A program made the translations under genes and the position numbers. Under the pieces are notes generated by a model. It had not been told where the DNA came from. It saw only the letters and a list, made by a program, of their open reading frames with translations, and did no database searches. From positions 310,001-374,000 of the forward strand of contig CAVONT010000017.1 of assembly GCA_963697365.1 (NCBI GenBank): DNA of 64,000 nucleotides, read 5' to 3'. The stretch is from CAIXZV01 sp963697365 (lineage in GTDB: Bacteria; Chloroflexota; Limnocylindria; Limnocylindrales; CSP1-4). Below, one piece after another: positions 18,782 through 28,710 of the stretch (position 1 is its first letter; each line of letters opens with the position of its first letter).

Positions 18782-19762
18782 ATGGCAAGCCCGATGACCG
18801 ACCGCCTCGCCACGAGCCCCGACGTCCTCGAGGCCTACACGGCGATGCTCCGCATCCGTGTCGTGGAGGAGACCATCCTCGCCATGCGCCTGGCCGGCAC
18901 GATCGTCGGCTCGGTGCACCTCGAGATGGGCCAGGAGGCCGTCCCGGTCGGTGTCGTGGGGGCGCGCCAGCCGGGTGATGCGGTGTTCTCCACCTACCGT
19001 GGCCATGGCTGGGCGCTCGCCTGCGGGCTGCCGGTGCAGTCGCTGCTCGCCGAGCTGGCAGGCCGGGTGGGCGGACCCAACGACGGGCGCGGTGGCTCGG
19101 CCTACTTCAGTGATCCCGGACCACGGGTTCTACGGCGAGAACTCCATCGTCGGCGGCGGCGTGCCGATCGCCGTGGGGGCGGCGCTCGCCGGCCGCTTCG
19201 ACGGCACCGGCCGGGCGGCCATCACGGTCTTCGGGGACGGCGCCACCAACCAGGGGTCGGTGCACGAGTCCATGAACCTCGCTGCCGCGATGCGCCTGCC
19301 GGTCCTGTTCGTGTGCGAGAACAACGGGCTGTCGGAGCTGACACGGATCGCCGACATGGTCGGCGAGCCGGAGCTGTACCGGCGGGCCGCGGGCTACGGC
19401 ATGCCCGGTGCGCGGGTCGACGGCAACGACCCCTTCGCGGTCCGGGCGGCCGCCGCTGAGGCGCTTGAGCGGGCTCGCGCCGGAGACGGGCCCACCTTCC
19501 TCGAGGTGCATGACGCAGCGCATCACGGGGCACTACATCGGCGACGCCGAGCAGTACTGGCGGCCCGGCGAGCTCGACGCCGCCAGGGCCGACGAGCCGC
19601 TGGCGCGGATCCGCCGACCAGTTCGCCGCGGCCGGCCTCGACGACGACGCGATCGCCGCCATCGAGGCACCGGTGCGAGCGGAGGTCGCGGCCGCCGCCG
19701 CCGCCGTCGAGGCGCTGCCGCTCGTCGATGCAGGCACGGTCAAGGAGCACCTCTATGGTTGA
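18782..19762 (+). CDS. Thiamine-dependent 2-oxoacid/acetoin dehydrogenase E1, alpha subunit (three frameshifts)
   Basis: Binds thiamine diphosphate and decarboxylates a 2-oxo acid or cleaves acetoin. MLRIRVVEETILAMRLAGTIVG and HLEMGQEAVPVGVVGA open the fold. The TPP motif is FGDGATNQGSVHESMNLAAAM through LFVCENNG. Phases are restored after +1 shifts near 19110, 19510 and 19615, and the final frame, ending AGTVKEHLYG, is the starting frame. 326 codons match the family. The stop overlaps the beta-subunit ATG. No E2 or E3 gene follows, so the acyl acceptor is not defined here. Confidence 0.87.
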
Positions 19763-20757
19763 GACGGCCACCGCGGGCACCGTCACGCTCACCTATGCCA
19801 AGGCGATCACCGCTGCGCTCGAGCGGGCGCTCGAGGACTTCCCGGAGGCACTCCTCTACGGCGAGGACCTCGCCCTCCCGGGTGGCATCTTCGGCGTGAC
19901 GAAAGGGCTGCGCGACCGGTTCGGCGACCGGGTCTTCGACACGCCCGATCAGCGAGACAGCGATGCTCGGGGCCGCCGTCGGGGCGGCGATGATGGGCCG
20001 GCGGCCCATCGTCGAGATCATGTGGGTCGACTTCAGCCTCGTGGCCTTCGACCAGATCGTGAACCAGGCGGCGAACGTCCGGTACGTGTCGGCGGGACGC
20101 CTCCACGCGCCGCTCACGATCCGGACCCAGCAGGGCATCCTGCCCGGCTCCTGTGCCCAGCACTCCCAGAGCCTCGAGGCCCTGTTCGCACACATCCCGG
20201 GCCTGCGCGTCGCGATGCCGTCCAACCCCCAGGAGGCGTACACCCTGCTGCTCGCGGCCATCGCGTGCGACGACCCGACGATCGTCATCGAGCACCGCGC
20301 CTACTACCACACGCTCTCCGGTGAGGTCACCCTCGACGGGCCGATCGAGCCGGTCGGCGGGGCGCGCATCGTCCGCCCCGGTGCGCACGCCACGGTCGTA
20401 GCCCTTGGCCCGATGGTCCAGGTCGCCCTGGATGCGGCCGACCGGCTGGCACAGGAGGGCATCGAGGTGGAGGTGATCGATCCCCGCTGGATCGCGCCGC
20501 TCGACACGCCGACCATCCTCGAGAGCGTCCGCAAGACCGGCCGGATCGTGATCGCCCACCAGGCGAACGTGACCGGCGGGTTCGGCGCCGAGATCGCCGC
20601 CCGTGTCGCGAGCGAGGGATTCTGGTCGCTCGACGCGCCGGTTGAGCGGGTCGGCGTCCCCGACATGCGGATCCCGGCCGCCCCGGTGCTGCAGGCGGCG
20701 CTGGTCCCCGGGGCGGCGGAGATCGTCGCGGCCGTCCGCCGCGCCGTGCACGCCTGA
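19755..20757 (+). CDS. Thiamine-dependent 2-oxoacid/acetoin dehydrogenase E1, beta subunit (one frameshift)
   Basis: Partner of the alpha subunit. YAKAITAALERALEDFPEALLYGEDL is the N-terminal signature, then PISETAMLGAAVGAAMMGRRP after a +1 shift near 19950. DQIVNQAANVRYVSAGR and GILPGSCAQHSQSLEA (active-site His loop) follow. The C-terminal transketolase domain has VEVIDPRWIAPLDTPTILESV and GGFGAEIAARVA. About 334 residues. The ATG lies inside the last codons of the alpha gene, which indicates coupled translation. Confidence 0.88.
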
Positions 20758-20767
20758 GCGGACGCCG

Positions 20768-21853
20768 ATGACCGCTGCCACCCAGCACGACCGGCGCAGC
20801 AAGGGAGCGCCGGACGGGCGACCCGCGGCCGGCGACCCGCGGCCGCCGACGCTCAAGGACGTGGCGGCGATCGCCGGCGTCGATGTCAGCCTCGTGTCGC
20901 GCGTCGTCAACCGCGACCAGAAGCTCAGCATCCTGCCTGCGACCCGCGAGCGGATCATGGCCGCGGTCCAGCAGACCGGCTACCGGCCCAACGTCCAGGC
21001 TCGAGGCCTGCGCACCGCGCGCACCTTCACCATCGGGTTCCTGCTGCCCAGGGTGGGCAACCCCATCTACGATCCGATCGTCGCCGGCGCGATGCGCCGC
21101 GCGGCCGAGTCCGGCTACCTGATCGTGCTCGGCGGCTCGGTTGAGGCGGCCTACGGCGACCGCCCGTTCGAGAACCTGCTGCTCGAGCGTCGAGTGGACG
21201 GGCTGATCGTCGCGTCGGGCGAGATCGGTGATGCGAGCCTGCGGGATCTCGCGGCCGGCGGGTCGCCGATCGTGTTCGCCAACCGGCGGGTCTCCGGGGT
21301 GGCCGGCAGCGTGGTTGTCGACGACGCGGAGGGAGCCCGGCTGGCAACCAGCCACCTGATCGAGCTCGGTCACCGGCGGCTCGCCCATCTCGAGGGACCG
21401 ACGGGCATCGACACGGCCGGCCGGCGGCGCGACGGGTTCCTGGCCGCGGCATCCGCCGCGGGCCTGCCAGTGGCGCTCGTCGAGGCCGCAGGCTACGACG
21501 CGGAGGGCGGACGGCAGGCCGCAACGAGCACTCTCCTGCGCGACCCGTCGATCACGGGCATGGTGGCGGCGAACATGCACGTCGCCATCGGTGCGATGCG
21601 TGCGATCGCGGACGCTGGCCTCCGGGTGCCTGAGGACGTGTCGGTGATCGCCATCCACGATCATCCGATGGCCGCCTATCTGCGACCGGCGCTCAGCTGC
21701 GTGCTGCTGCCCCTTGCCGAGCTCGGTGCCGCCGCTGCCGATCTCGTGCTGCGGCGCGTCGAGGGAGAGCCGGCGCGCGACGTCATGGTCACCGGCGAGA
21801 TCAGGCTCGTCCAGCGCGAGTCGACGGCTCTGCCGCCGTCGCCCGCACGATGA
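20768..21853 (+). CDS. LacI-family transcriptional regulator (2)
   Basis: 361 residues, intact. It has an unusual 26-residue hydrophilic extension before the helix-turn-helix (PPTLKDVAAIAGVDVSLVSRVVNRD, hinge YRPNVQARGLRTARTFTIGFLLP). The effector domain has NPIYDPIVAGAMRRA, RRVDGLIVASGE, IELGHRRLAHLEG and HDHPMAAYLRP. It lies inside the E1 operon, ten bases after the beta subunit, and its TGA overlaps the lyase ATG, so it is co-transcribed with what it probably regulates. CAAACGTTTG at 18719 and TTCAATCGATTGAA at 16871 are its likely sites (inference). Confidence 0.92.
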   Translation: MTAATQHDRRSKGAPDGRPAAGDPRPPTLKDVAAIAGVDVSLVSRVVNRDQKLSILPATRERIMAAVQQTGYRPNVQARGLRTARTFTIGFLLPRVGNPIYDPIVAGAMRRAAESGYLIVLGGSVEAAYGDRPFENLLLERRVDGLIVASGEIGDASLRDLAAGGSPIVFANRRVSGVAGSVVVDDAEGARLATSHLIELGHRRLAHLEGPTGIDTAGRRRDGFLAAASAAGLPVALVEAAGYDAEGGRQAATSTLLRDPSITGMVAANMHVAIGAMRAIADAGLRVPEDVSVIAIHDHPMAAYLRPALSCVLLPLAELGAAAADLVLRRVEGEPARDVMVTGEIRLVQRESTALPPSPAR

Positions 21854-23223
21854 GTCCGATGCGCCAGCCCGACCTCCCGCTGCTGCGGGTCTTCGGCGAC
21901 GAGGAGACCGCCCGCCTCCTGGCGCCCGAGGCCTCGACCCAGGCATGGCTGGACACGGAGGCTGCCCTCGCTCGCGTGCAGGCGGAGCTGGGGCTTGTCC
22001 CGGCCGATGCCGCCCGCCAGATCGAGGAGGCGGCCGAGGCCGGCGCCATCGACCCCGAGGCGCTCGCCGATGGCATGCGCGTGGTCGGCTACCCGATCCT
22101 GCCCCTCATCGGCCTGCTCGGGAAGGCCGGCAGCCCGGAGGTGGCCGCGTACGTCCACTGGGGTGCCACGACGCAGGACATCATGGACACCGGGATCGCC
22201 CTGCAGTACCGGCGCGTGCTGGACCGCGTGCTCGATCTCGTCGGCACCGCGGGCGACCTCATTGCCGCCCTGGCCGACACGCATCGCGGCACGGTCATGG
22301 CGGCCCGGACGCATGCCCAGCCGGCCGTCCCCACCACGTTCGGGGCGAAGGCTGCCGTCTGGCTGGCCGAGATCGCGCGCCACCGGGACCGGCTCGAGGC
22401 TGCACGCGACCGCGCCTGCCGCATCTCGCTGTTCGGCGCGGGCGGAACGGCGGCTGCGCTGGGGCCGCACAGTGCCGAGATCAGGCGGCGGCTTGCGCTG
22501 GAGCTTGGCCTGGGTGCCGCGGACGTGCCCTGGCACACGGCGCGCGACGGGCTCGCCGAGGTCGGGTTCACGCTGGCCTTGGTGGCGGCCACCTGCGGCA
22601 AGATCGCCCGCGAGGTCATCGCCCTGTCGCGACCGGAGATCGGCGAGGCCCGTGAGGCCGGCGGATACCACCGCGGTGCGTCCTCGACGATGCCGCAGAA
22701 GGCGAATCCGATCTCCAGCGAGGTCGTGGTGGGCATGAGCTCGCTGGCTGCGCAGCAGGTGCCCGCGCTGGTCATGGCCATGACGGCTGGCCACGAGCGC
22801 GCCGCGGGCGAGTGGCAGATCGAGTGGGACGCCCTGCCCCTGGTCTCCGCGCTGGCGGCCGGGAGCCTGGCCAACACCATCGAGATCCTCGACGGCCTCG
22901 TCGTCCACCCCGATGCCATGCGCGCCAACCTCCTCACCGACGGGGGCACGATCATGGCCGAGGCCGTGATGTTCCGGCTCGCCCCGCACGTCGGGCGCTC
23001 GGCCGCCCACGACCTCGTCTACGACGCGTGCATCATCGCCAGGGAGCGCCGGATCGACCTGCGCGAGGCGCTCCGCACAACGCTGGCCCCTGGCCAGCTC
23101 ACGCTGATCGAACCGCTCGACGAGACTCTGGACCCCGCCCGCTACCTGGGCGAGGTGGATTCGATCGTGAACGCCGCCCTGGCCACCTGGGGCGGGAGGC
23201 TGCAGCTGGAGGGACGCTCGTGA
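21850..23223 (+). CDS. Fumarase/aspartase-superfamily lyase, 3-carboxymuconate cycloisomerase-like
   Basis: Homotetrameric lyase of 457 residues. Three conserved superfamily regions are clear: ARTHAQPAVPTTFG, GATTQDIMDTGIALQYRR, and the signature SSTMPQKANPISSE (from Ser278), whose mobile Ser loop donates the catalytic base. Overall it resembles PcaB (3-carboxy-cis,cis-muconate cycloisomerase) and adenylosuccinate lyase. Purine genes are absent nearby, and a muconolactone-isomerase-like gene is close, so a cycloisomerase or lyase on a catabolic dicarboxylate is favoured. Its start overlaps the LacI stop (ATGA) and its stop overlaps the next gene's GTG. Confidence 0.87.
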   Translation: MSPMRQPDLPLLRVFGDEETARLLAPEASTQAWLDTEAALARVQAELGLVPADAARQIEEAAEAGAIDPEALADGMRVVGYPILPLIGLLGKAGSPEVAAYVHWGATTQDIMDTGIALQYRRVLDRVLDLVGTAGDLIAALADTHRGTVMAARTHAQPAVPTTFGAKAAVWLAEIARHRDRLEAARDRACRISLFGAGGTAAALGPHSAEIRRRLALELGLGAADVPWHTARDGLAEVGFTLALVAATCGKIAREVIALSRPEIGEAREAGGYHRGASSTMPQKANPISSEVVVGMSSLAAQQVPALVMAMTAGHERAAGEWQIEWDALPLVSALAAGSLANTIEILDGLVVHPDAMRANLLTDGGTIMAEAVMFRLAPHVGRSAAHDLVYDACIIARERRIDLREALRTTLAPGQLTLIEPLDETLDPARYLGEVDSIVNAALATWGGRLQLEGRS

Positions 23224-24089
23224 CCGATGCCCATGGTCCAGGCCCGCTCATCGACGCCCACCTGCACCAGTGGGACCTCGAGGCCTGCGAGTACGCGTGG
23301 ATCACACCCGCCGTGGGAGTCCTCAACCGCACGCACACGCTCGACGAGGTCGAGGCGGAACGCCGTGCGGCCGGCGTGACCGGAGCCGTGCTGGTCCAGT
23401 CCGCCAACACCCGCTGCGACACGGACTCGATGCTCGCCGCGATGGCGGTCCACCCGTGGGTGGCCGGTGTCGTGGGCTGGACGGACCTCACGCGTGGTGC
23501 GGCCGTCGAGGCCGAGGCGGCCGGGCTGGCCGCCGACCCGCGCATCGTGGGGATCCGCCATCTGAACCACGACGAGCCGGACCCGGACTGGCTCGTCCGC
23601 CCCGACGTGCTGGACGGCGTCCGCGTGCTTGCGCGCGTGGGCCTCGCGTTCGACGTGGTCGCGATCTGGCCGCTCCATCTGGACCACGTGCCGGCCCTGG
23701 CGCAGGCGGCGCCGGACCTGCAGATCGTGGTGGACCACCTTGCCAAGCCGCCGATCGCATCGGGCGACCTCTCGGCCTGGCGGGCATCGATGGCCCGGGC
23801 CGCCGCACACCCCAACGTCGTGGCGAAGGTGTCCGGGCTGGACACGGCCGCCGGCTCGCCTGACTGGACCCCGGAGACCCTGCGGCCGGCCTTCGAGACG
23901 GCGCTCGAGCTGTTCGGCGCGGACCGGCTCATGTACGGCGGGGACTGGCCGGTGTCCCGGCTGGGAGGCGGCTACACGCGGCAGCACGCGGCGTTCGACG
24001 CGCTCACGGCCCCCCTCGCACCGGACGAGCGCGCGGCGATCCGCGCCGGCACGGCCACGCGCGTGTACGGCCTCGACCCGCGGTCATGA
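23220..24089 (+). CDS. Amidohydrolase-2 family lactonase, L-fuconolactonase/PDC-hydrolase-like
   Basis: TIM-barrel hydrolase of 289 residues. The HxH metal motif is LIDAHLHQWD (His14, His16). RIVGIRHLNHDEPDPDWL, IVVDHLAKPPI and VVAKVSGLD carry the central residues, and LMYGGDWPVSRLGG carries the catalytic Asp. This set is typical of COG3618 enzymes, which open sugar lactones such as L-fucono-1,4-lactone, or 2-pyrone-4,6-dicarboxylate. Given fucU and fucI nearby, a fuconolactonase is the better guess. GTG start overlapping the lyase stop (GTGA). Confidence 0.86.
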   Translation: MTDAHGPGPLIDAHLHQWDLEACEYAWITPAVGVLNRTHTLDEVEAERRAAGVTGAVLVQSANTRCDTDSMLAAMAVHPWVAGVVGWTDLTRGAAVEAEAAGLAADPRIVGIRHLNHDEPDPDWLVRPDVLDGVRVLARVGLAFDVVAIWPLHLDHVPALAQAAPDLQIVVDHLAKPPIASGDLSAWRASMARAAAHPNVVAKVSGLDTAAGSPDWTPETLRPAFETALELFGADRLMYGGDWPVSRLGGGYTRQHAAFDALTAPLAPDERAAIRAGTATRVYGLDPRS

Positions 24090-24135
24090 CCGTTCGCCCT
24101 CATCTGTCGAGTTTCGCGCTGCATGGAGATGAGCG

Positions 24136-26034
24136 ATGACGCGGTACGGCTACCACGGCAGGATCGCGATCGTGGACCTCGCGACGACCGAGGTGCGGAC
24201 GATCGAACCGGAGGATGACTGGTACCGGGTCTACGCCGGTGGTGGCCTCCTGGGAGCCTGGCTGCTGCTCACGGAGACCCCGGCGCTCATCGACCCGATG
24301 GATCCTGCGAGCCTGCTGGTGTTCACGTCGAGTGTGATCGCGGGACACGACGGCCCCGGCCTCGCACGGTTCAGCGTGGTGACGAAGTCGCCGCTCTCGG
24401 GTGGGATAGCGGAAACCCGCTGCGAGGGCCAGTTCGGGCAGTACCTCAAGGGTTCGGGGTTCGACGCCATCGCCGTGACCGGGCGCGCGGCGACACCGGT
24501 CATCCTGGTGGCCGAGGGAGGCCGGCTGCGTGTCAGCGACGCGGCCGACCTGTGGGGCCGGGACACGCTCGAGACGGCAGAGGCCATCCGCGATCGCCTG
24601 GGAAGGACCGACGTCAGCGTCGCGGCGATCGGCCCGGCAGGCGAGCACCTCGTCCGGTACGCCTCGATCGTTGCCGACGGCTCCATCCAGGCAATGCGCA
24701 TGGGCGCGGGTGCCGTGATGGGCTCCAAGCGGCTGAAGGCGGTGGCGCTCGCAGGCCTGGACATGCCGCGCGTTGCCGATCGGGCGGCGCTCGATGCGGT
24801 TGCCGCTCGTTTCTCGGGCGCCATGGCGGACAACACGCTCTCGATGTTCCAGAAGGACCCGCCGGGCTTCTCCGCCTATGCGGACCTGTCCGATGTCAGC
24901 ACGGCCTACATGGGCCGGAACAACTACATGGCCGACGTCAGCGAGTCGCTGCCGACGCTGGCCCGTGACCGGTTCCTCGACCACTACGTGAGGGACCTGC
25001 CATGTCCCGGCTGTCCCAACGACTGCATCAAGGTGATCGATGCCGACCGCGCCGACGACCCGGCGTCCGGCATTCACCAGGAGATCACGGCGGCCCTCGG
25101 CCCGAACGTGGGCAACACCGATCTGTCGCTCATCCTGCGCCTGAACAATGCCTGCAACCGGCTGGGACTGGACCCGGTGTCCCTCGGCTTCACGATCAGT
25201 TGGGCGATGGAATGCACGGAGCGCGGACTGCTGACGCGCGAGGCTGCCGACGGGCTGGACCTCCGCTTCGGAAACACCGAGGTGCTGCTCCCGCTGCTGC
25301 ACCGGGTCGCAACCCGCGAGGGGGTGGGCGACCTGCTCGCCGAAGGGGTGCGGCGCGCATCGGTCGCACTGGGCCAAGGCAGCGAGCGCTATGCCCTCCA
25401 CGTCAAGGGGATCGAGATGGTCTCCTTCGAGCCGCGGACGATGACGAATCTCGCGCTCGGCTACGCGACGGCCCCGGTCGGTCCACGGTACGACATCTGC
25501 GAGCACGACTGGGATTACGACACCGAAGCCGGGTGGTCGCACACCCTCGACCTGAGCCGGACCCTCGGCATCCTCGACCGCATCCCGATGGAGTACGTGG
25601 GTACCGACAAGGTCCGCAACTTCAAGGCGCTCAACACGATCTGGAGCGCCTGCGACGCCATGGACCTCTGCGTCTTCGCCAGTGCACCGACGCGATCCCT
25701 TGACCTGGAGATGATGGCGGGCCTGGTCGCCGGGATCACGGGCTGGCGGACGAGCTCGTGGGAGTTCATGCGCTGGGGGGAGCGGCGCAACCACCTGTTG
25801 CGCGTCTACAACCTGCGCGAGGGTCTCACAGCGGCCGACGACACGCTGCCGGAACGGTTCTTCACCGAGCCCGTCCAGCATGGACGGCTCGCGGGCGCCG
25901 TGCTCGACCGCGCCACGTTCGGGGAGGCGATTCGCACCTGGTACCGCATGATGGGCTGGGATGACCGCGGCGTGCCCCTCGCAGCGACCCTCGTGGACCA
26001 CCACCTCGATGCGTTCGTGACACTCGTGGCCTGA
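24136..26034 (+). CDS. Aldehyde:ferredoxin oxidoreductase family protein (tungsten enzyme) 1
   Basis: Oxidises an aldehyde to the acid with ferredoxin as electron acceptor, using a tungsten bis-pterin and a [4Fe-4S] cluster. 632 residues, intact. The N-terminal barrel starts YGYHGRIAIVDLATTEV. The pterin region has AETRCEGQFGQYLKGSGFDAIAVTG and MRMGAGAVMGSKRLKAV. Cluster cysteines are Cys290, Cys293 and Cys297 in CPGCPNDC, with Cys512 (or Cys506) as fourth. FEPRTMTNLALGYATAPVG is near the active site. It closes the E1 operon, so it may oxidise an aldehyde from this sugar pathway; tungsten over molybdenum is inferred from the family. Confidence 0.9.
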   Translation: MTRYGYHGRIAIVDLATTEVRTIEPEDDWYRVYAGGGLLGAWLLLTETPALIDPMDPASLLVFTSSVIAGHDGPGLARFSVVTKSPLSGGIAETRCEGQFGQYLKGSGFDAIAVTGRAATPVILVAEGGRLRVSDAADLWGRDTLETAEAIRDRLGRTDVSVAAIGPAGEHLVRYASIVADGSIQAMRMGAGAVMGSKRLKAVALAGLDMPRVADRAALDAVAARFSGAMADNTLSMFQKDPPGFSAYADLSDVSTAYMGRNNYMADVSESLPTLARDRFLDHYVRDLPCPGCPNDCIKVIDADRADDPASGIHQEITAALGPNVGNTDLSLILRLNNACNRLGLDPVSLGFTISWAMECTERGLLTREAADGLDLRFGNTEVLLPLLHRVATREGVGDLLAEGVRRASVALGQGSERYALHVKGIEMVSFEPRTMTNLALGYATAPVGPRYDICEHDWDYDTEAGWSHTLDLSRTLGILDRIPMEYVGTDKVRNFKALNTIWSACDAMDLCVFASAPTRSLDLEMMAGLVAGITGWRTSSWEFMRWGERRNHLLRVYNLREGLTAADDTLPERFFTEPVQHGRLAGAVLDRATFGEAIRTWYRMMGWDDRGVPLAATLVDHHLDAFVTLVA

Positions 26035-26254
26035 GCCACCCTCCGCGGAGGGTTTGATCGCGCCGACTGCAGGATCCCGCGCGACGCATGGCGGATCGAT
26101 CTGCCGTGGCCCGGGACGTGCCGGACCTCACCTCGTTGCTGGCCGCCCTGATGGGCGACCTCGTGGTCGAGCGGCCCGGGACCATCGTCCCCTTGGTACG
26201 CGGATCGCGTCCCGTCCGCCGACCGCCCGTGACACGCGGCTCCGGCGTGCGGTA

Positions 26255-26262
26255 GCGTTATC
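26255..26262. promoter_or_regulatory. GCGTTATC element at the LacI (3) start
   Basis: GCGTTATC lies five bases before the LacI ATG. The same octamer occurs twice upstream of the next operon (27490, 27506). It is a possible autoregulatory half-site. Confidence 0.4.
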
Positions 26263-26266
26263 AGTG

Positions 26267-27346
26267 ATGAGAAGGGCAACCGCGACTCCCTCGCAACCCA
26301 CGCTCGTCGACGTCGCCCGTGAAGCAGGTGTCTCGCCGATGACCGTGTCCCGCGTCGTGCGCGGCATCGGTCCTGTCGAGGAGGGGACACGCCACCGCGT
26401 CCGGAAGGCGATCGCCACCGTCGGGTACGTCCCGAACTCCGCTGCGCGCGGGCTCCGGGGGACGCGCACCGGGATGATCGGGCTCATCGTGCCGGACATG
26501 ACGAACCCGTTCTTCACGACGCTCGCCCGGGGCGTCGAGACCGCTGCCCGGAAGGAGGGGATCGCGATGATCCTCGCCGACAGCGACGAGCACGACACCG
26601 AGGAGCAGCGGCTGGTCGGGATGCTCATCAGCCGCCAGGTGGACGGCCTGCTGGTCTCGCCTGCCAAATCGGGCATGGAGGCGATGCGCCTCTGCCGGGC
26701 ACGCGGCACGCCGCTGGTGTTCGTGGCGCGGCGGCCGAAGGGCAGTCGGGCCGACGTGGTCCGGTCTGACGCCGAGGGAGGCGCGTACCTTCTCGGCCGG
26801 CACTTTGCCGAGTTGGGCCACGTCGTGACCGCCGCTGTGGCCGGTCCAGCCTCGGTGACGACCTCCGAGGACCGCGTCAGGGAGTTCAGGCGGGCGATGC
26901 TCGAGGCTGGAGCCCCTGAGCCGATCGTGCTTCACCGGTCCGCCTTCAGCGTCGAGGCCGGACGCTCGATGGCCATCGAGGCCATGCGCGCGGAGCCGCG
27001 GCCGACGGCGATGCTCGCCATCAACAACTTCCTGGCGATCGGGGCACTCCAAGGCCTCAACGAACTCGGCTTGTCGGTGCCTGGAGACGTGGCGATTGCC
27101 GGCATCGACGAGCTCCCGACGACGTGGACGCCCTCGCCGTTCATCACCTCGGCGAACCAGCCGGCGTTCGAGCTTGGGGAGCAGGCGTTCCGGATGCTGC
27201 TTGATCGTCAGGCGCATCCCGACGCTCCGCCGCGGGACCTGGTCCTGCCCGCGGATATCGTGATCCGGGGCTCGAGCGAGGGACATGTGAAGCCGGAGTC
27301 CCGAGAGCTCCCCGAGGTGGAACCGGTCGGCGGACGGGCCCGATAG
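26267..27346 (+). CDS. LacI-family transcriptional regulator (3)
   Basis: 359 residues, intact. Helix-turn-helix PTLVDVAREAGVSPMTVSRVVRG, hinge YVPNSAARGLRGTRTGMIGLI, effector domain MTNPFFTTLARGVETAARKEG, RQVDGLLVSPAK, NNFLAIGALQGL and IDELPTTWTPSPF. A GTG directly before the ATG is an equivalent start. It is the gene preceding the sugar/corrinoid operon on the same strand, and shared GCGTTATC elements before itself and that operon suggest it controls both. It resembles LacI (4) at 36 kb closely in the helix-turn-helix. Confidence 0.92.
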   Translation: MRRATATPSQPTLVDVAREAGVSPMTVSRVVRGIGPVEEGTRHRVRKAIATVGYVPNSAARGLRGTRTGMIGLIVPDMTNPFFTTLARGVETAARKEGIAMILADSDEHDTEEQRLVGMLISRQVDGLLVSPAKSGMEAMRLCRARGTPLVFVARRPKGSRADVVRSDAEGGAYLLGRHFAELGHVVTAAVAGPASVTTSEDRVREFRRAMLEAGAPEPIVLHRSAFSVEAGRSMAIEAMRAEPRPTAMLAINNFLAIGALQGLNELGLSVPGDVAIAGIDELPTTWTPSPFITSANQPAFELGEQAFRMLLDRQAHPDAPPRDLVLPADIVIRGSSEGHVKPESRELPEVEPVGGRAR

Positions 27347-27655
27347 GCCGGACGGCACGGGTCGGCGCATATCAACGGCCACCGCCTGCACACCTGGATC
27401 GATTGCCGCGATCGCCAGTGCGCCCAGCCCCAAAGCCAGCGACAGGCCGTTCGGCCCGTGCCGGTTGGCACGATTCTCAGGAGATGGTTGCGTTATCTCA
27501 TGGTGGCGTTATCATCGCGCCCAAGGTCACGGTCCCGGTGCCGGGACGGACCTCGTCCGCGACCACGTCGCAACCTGCGGTCGCAGCGGACGGGGAGTGA
27601 CCGAGGTGAAGGCGGGTCCCAGATGGGGTGCCGCACGATCTAGTGGAGGAGTGGA
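27347..27655 (+). promoter_or_regulatory. Regulatory gap with two GCGTTATC direct repeats
   Basis: This is the 309-bp gap before the second importer. It holds direct repeats GTTGCGTTATC (octamer 27490-27497) and GTGGCGTTATC (27506-27513), 16 bp apart, and the short hairpin GTCCCGGTGCCGGGAC near 27533-27548. I see no obvious gene or riboswitch. The repeats match the element at 26255 and are candidate regulator sites. Confidence 0.45.
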
Positions 27656-28698
27656 ATGGCGCGACGTCTGATTGTGGTCGCAGCTGCTGCGGCGCTCGCC
27701 TTGAGCGCGTGCGGTGGCTCGGCAGCCACACCCGCCCCGGCCGTCACGGATGCGCCGGCCGCCACCGAGGCCCCTGCGGCCACGGAGGCGCCCGTAGCGA
27801 CGGAAGCCCCAGCAGCCAACATGCTCATCGGCATGTCCAACCAGGGCGCGACCTACCCGTTCCCGGGCGCGATCGGTGAGGGCGTCAAGGCCAAGGGCGC
27901 CGAGCTCGGCTTCGAGGTCATCCAGACCGATGCCGGCCTCAAGACCGACAAGCAGACCACGGACATCAACGACCTGATCGCCCAGAAGCCCGCAGCGATC
28001 ATCCTCAACCCGGTGGACGGCACGCAGGCCATGGGCCTCGTGGACAACATCGTCGCCGCCAACATCCCGGTCTTCGTCGTCCACGGCAACGTCGGCCGAG
28101 CCCGGTCACGCCATCGACGACATCTACAAGGGCGTCCTGCTCCAGGTCACCGAGGACGACGTCCTCGCGGGCAGGAACGCGGGCGAGATCGCGGTCAAGG
28201 CCTTCCCCGAGGGCGCCAAGTACGCCATCGTCGAGGGCGCCGCAGGCTTCGTCGAGGTCGAGCTGCGCTCCAAGGGCTTCGAGGAGGCCCTCGCCGCCAG
28301 CGGCAAGACGTTCACCAAGGTCGCCAGCCAGCCCGGCGACTGGGTCCCGGACAAGGGCAAGATCGCGTGCCAGAACATGCTCCAGGCCAACCCGGACATC
28401 CAGCTCTTCTACGCGCAGTCCGACGACATGGGCACCGGCTGCTACGAGGCCATCGAGGCCGCGGGCTCCAGCGCCAAGGTCATCGGCATCGGCGGCGCCA
28501 AGCTCGGCATCGACGCCGTCAAGGCCGGCCAGCTGCTCGGCACCGTGTGCTACAAGCCGTACACCTCGGGCGAGATCGTGATGCAGGCCGTCGCCGACCA
28601 CCTCGTCCGGCACGAAGACCTACGCCGGCGAGCTCAACGCCTACGACATCCCGGGCATCACCGCCGACAACATCGCCGACTGCGACCCGCAGTGGTAG
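27656..28698 (+). CDS. Sugar-binding lipoprotein of ABC importer 2 (two frameshifts)
   Basis: Type-I periplasmic binding protein. Lipobox ALSACG (Cys19), then a repetitive tether rich in ATEAP units (ATEAPAATEAPVATEAP), then the binding fold: MLIGMSNQGATYPFPGAIGEG, DINDLIAQKPAAIILNPVD, NIPVFVVHGNV. After a +1 shift near 28096 the fold continues EPGHAIDDIYKGVLLQVTEDD and AQSDDMGTGCYEAIEAAG. A second +1 shift near 28612 precedes the tail KTYAGELNAYDIPGITADN. First gene of a seven-gene unit with transporter, oxidoreductase, mutarotase, methyltransferase and corrinoid protein. Confidence 0.88.
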
Positions 28699-28710
28699 AA
28701 GCCTGATCCC

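Noticed and set aside
27347..27655. Cobalamin riboswitch before the corrinoid operon
   Set aside because: I looked for a B12-box-like sequence and found none; only short hairpins and the GCGTTATC repeats are visible.
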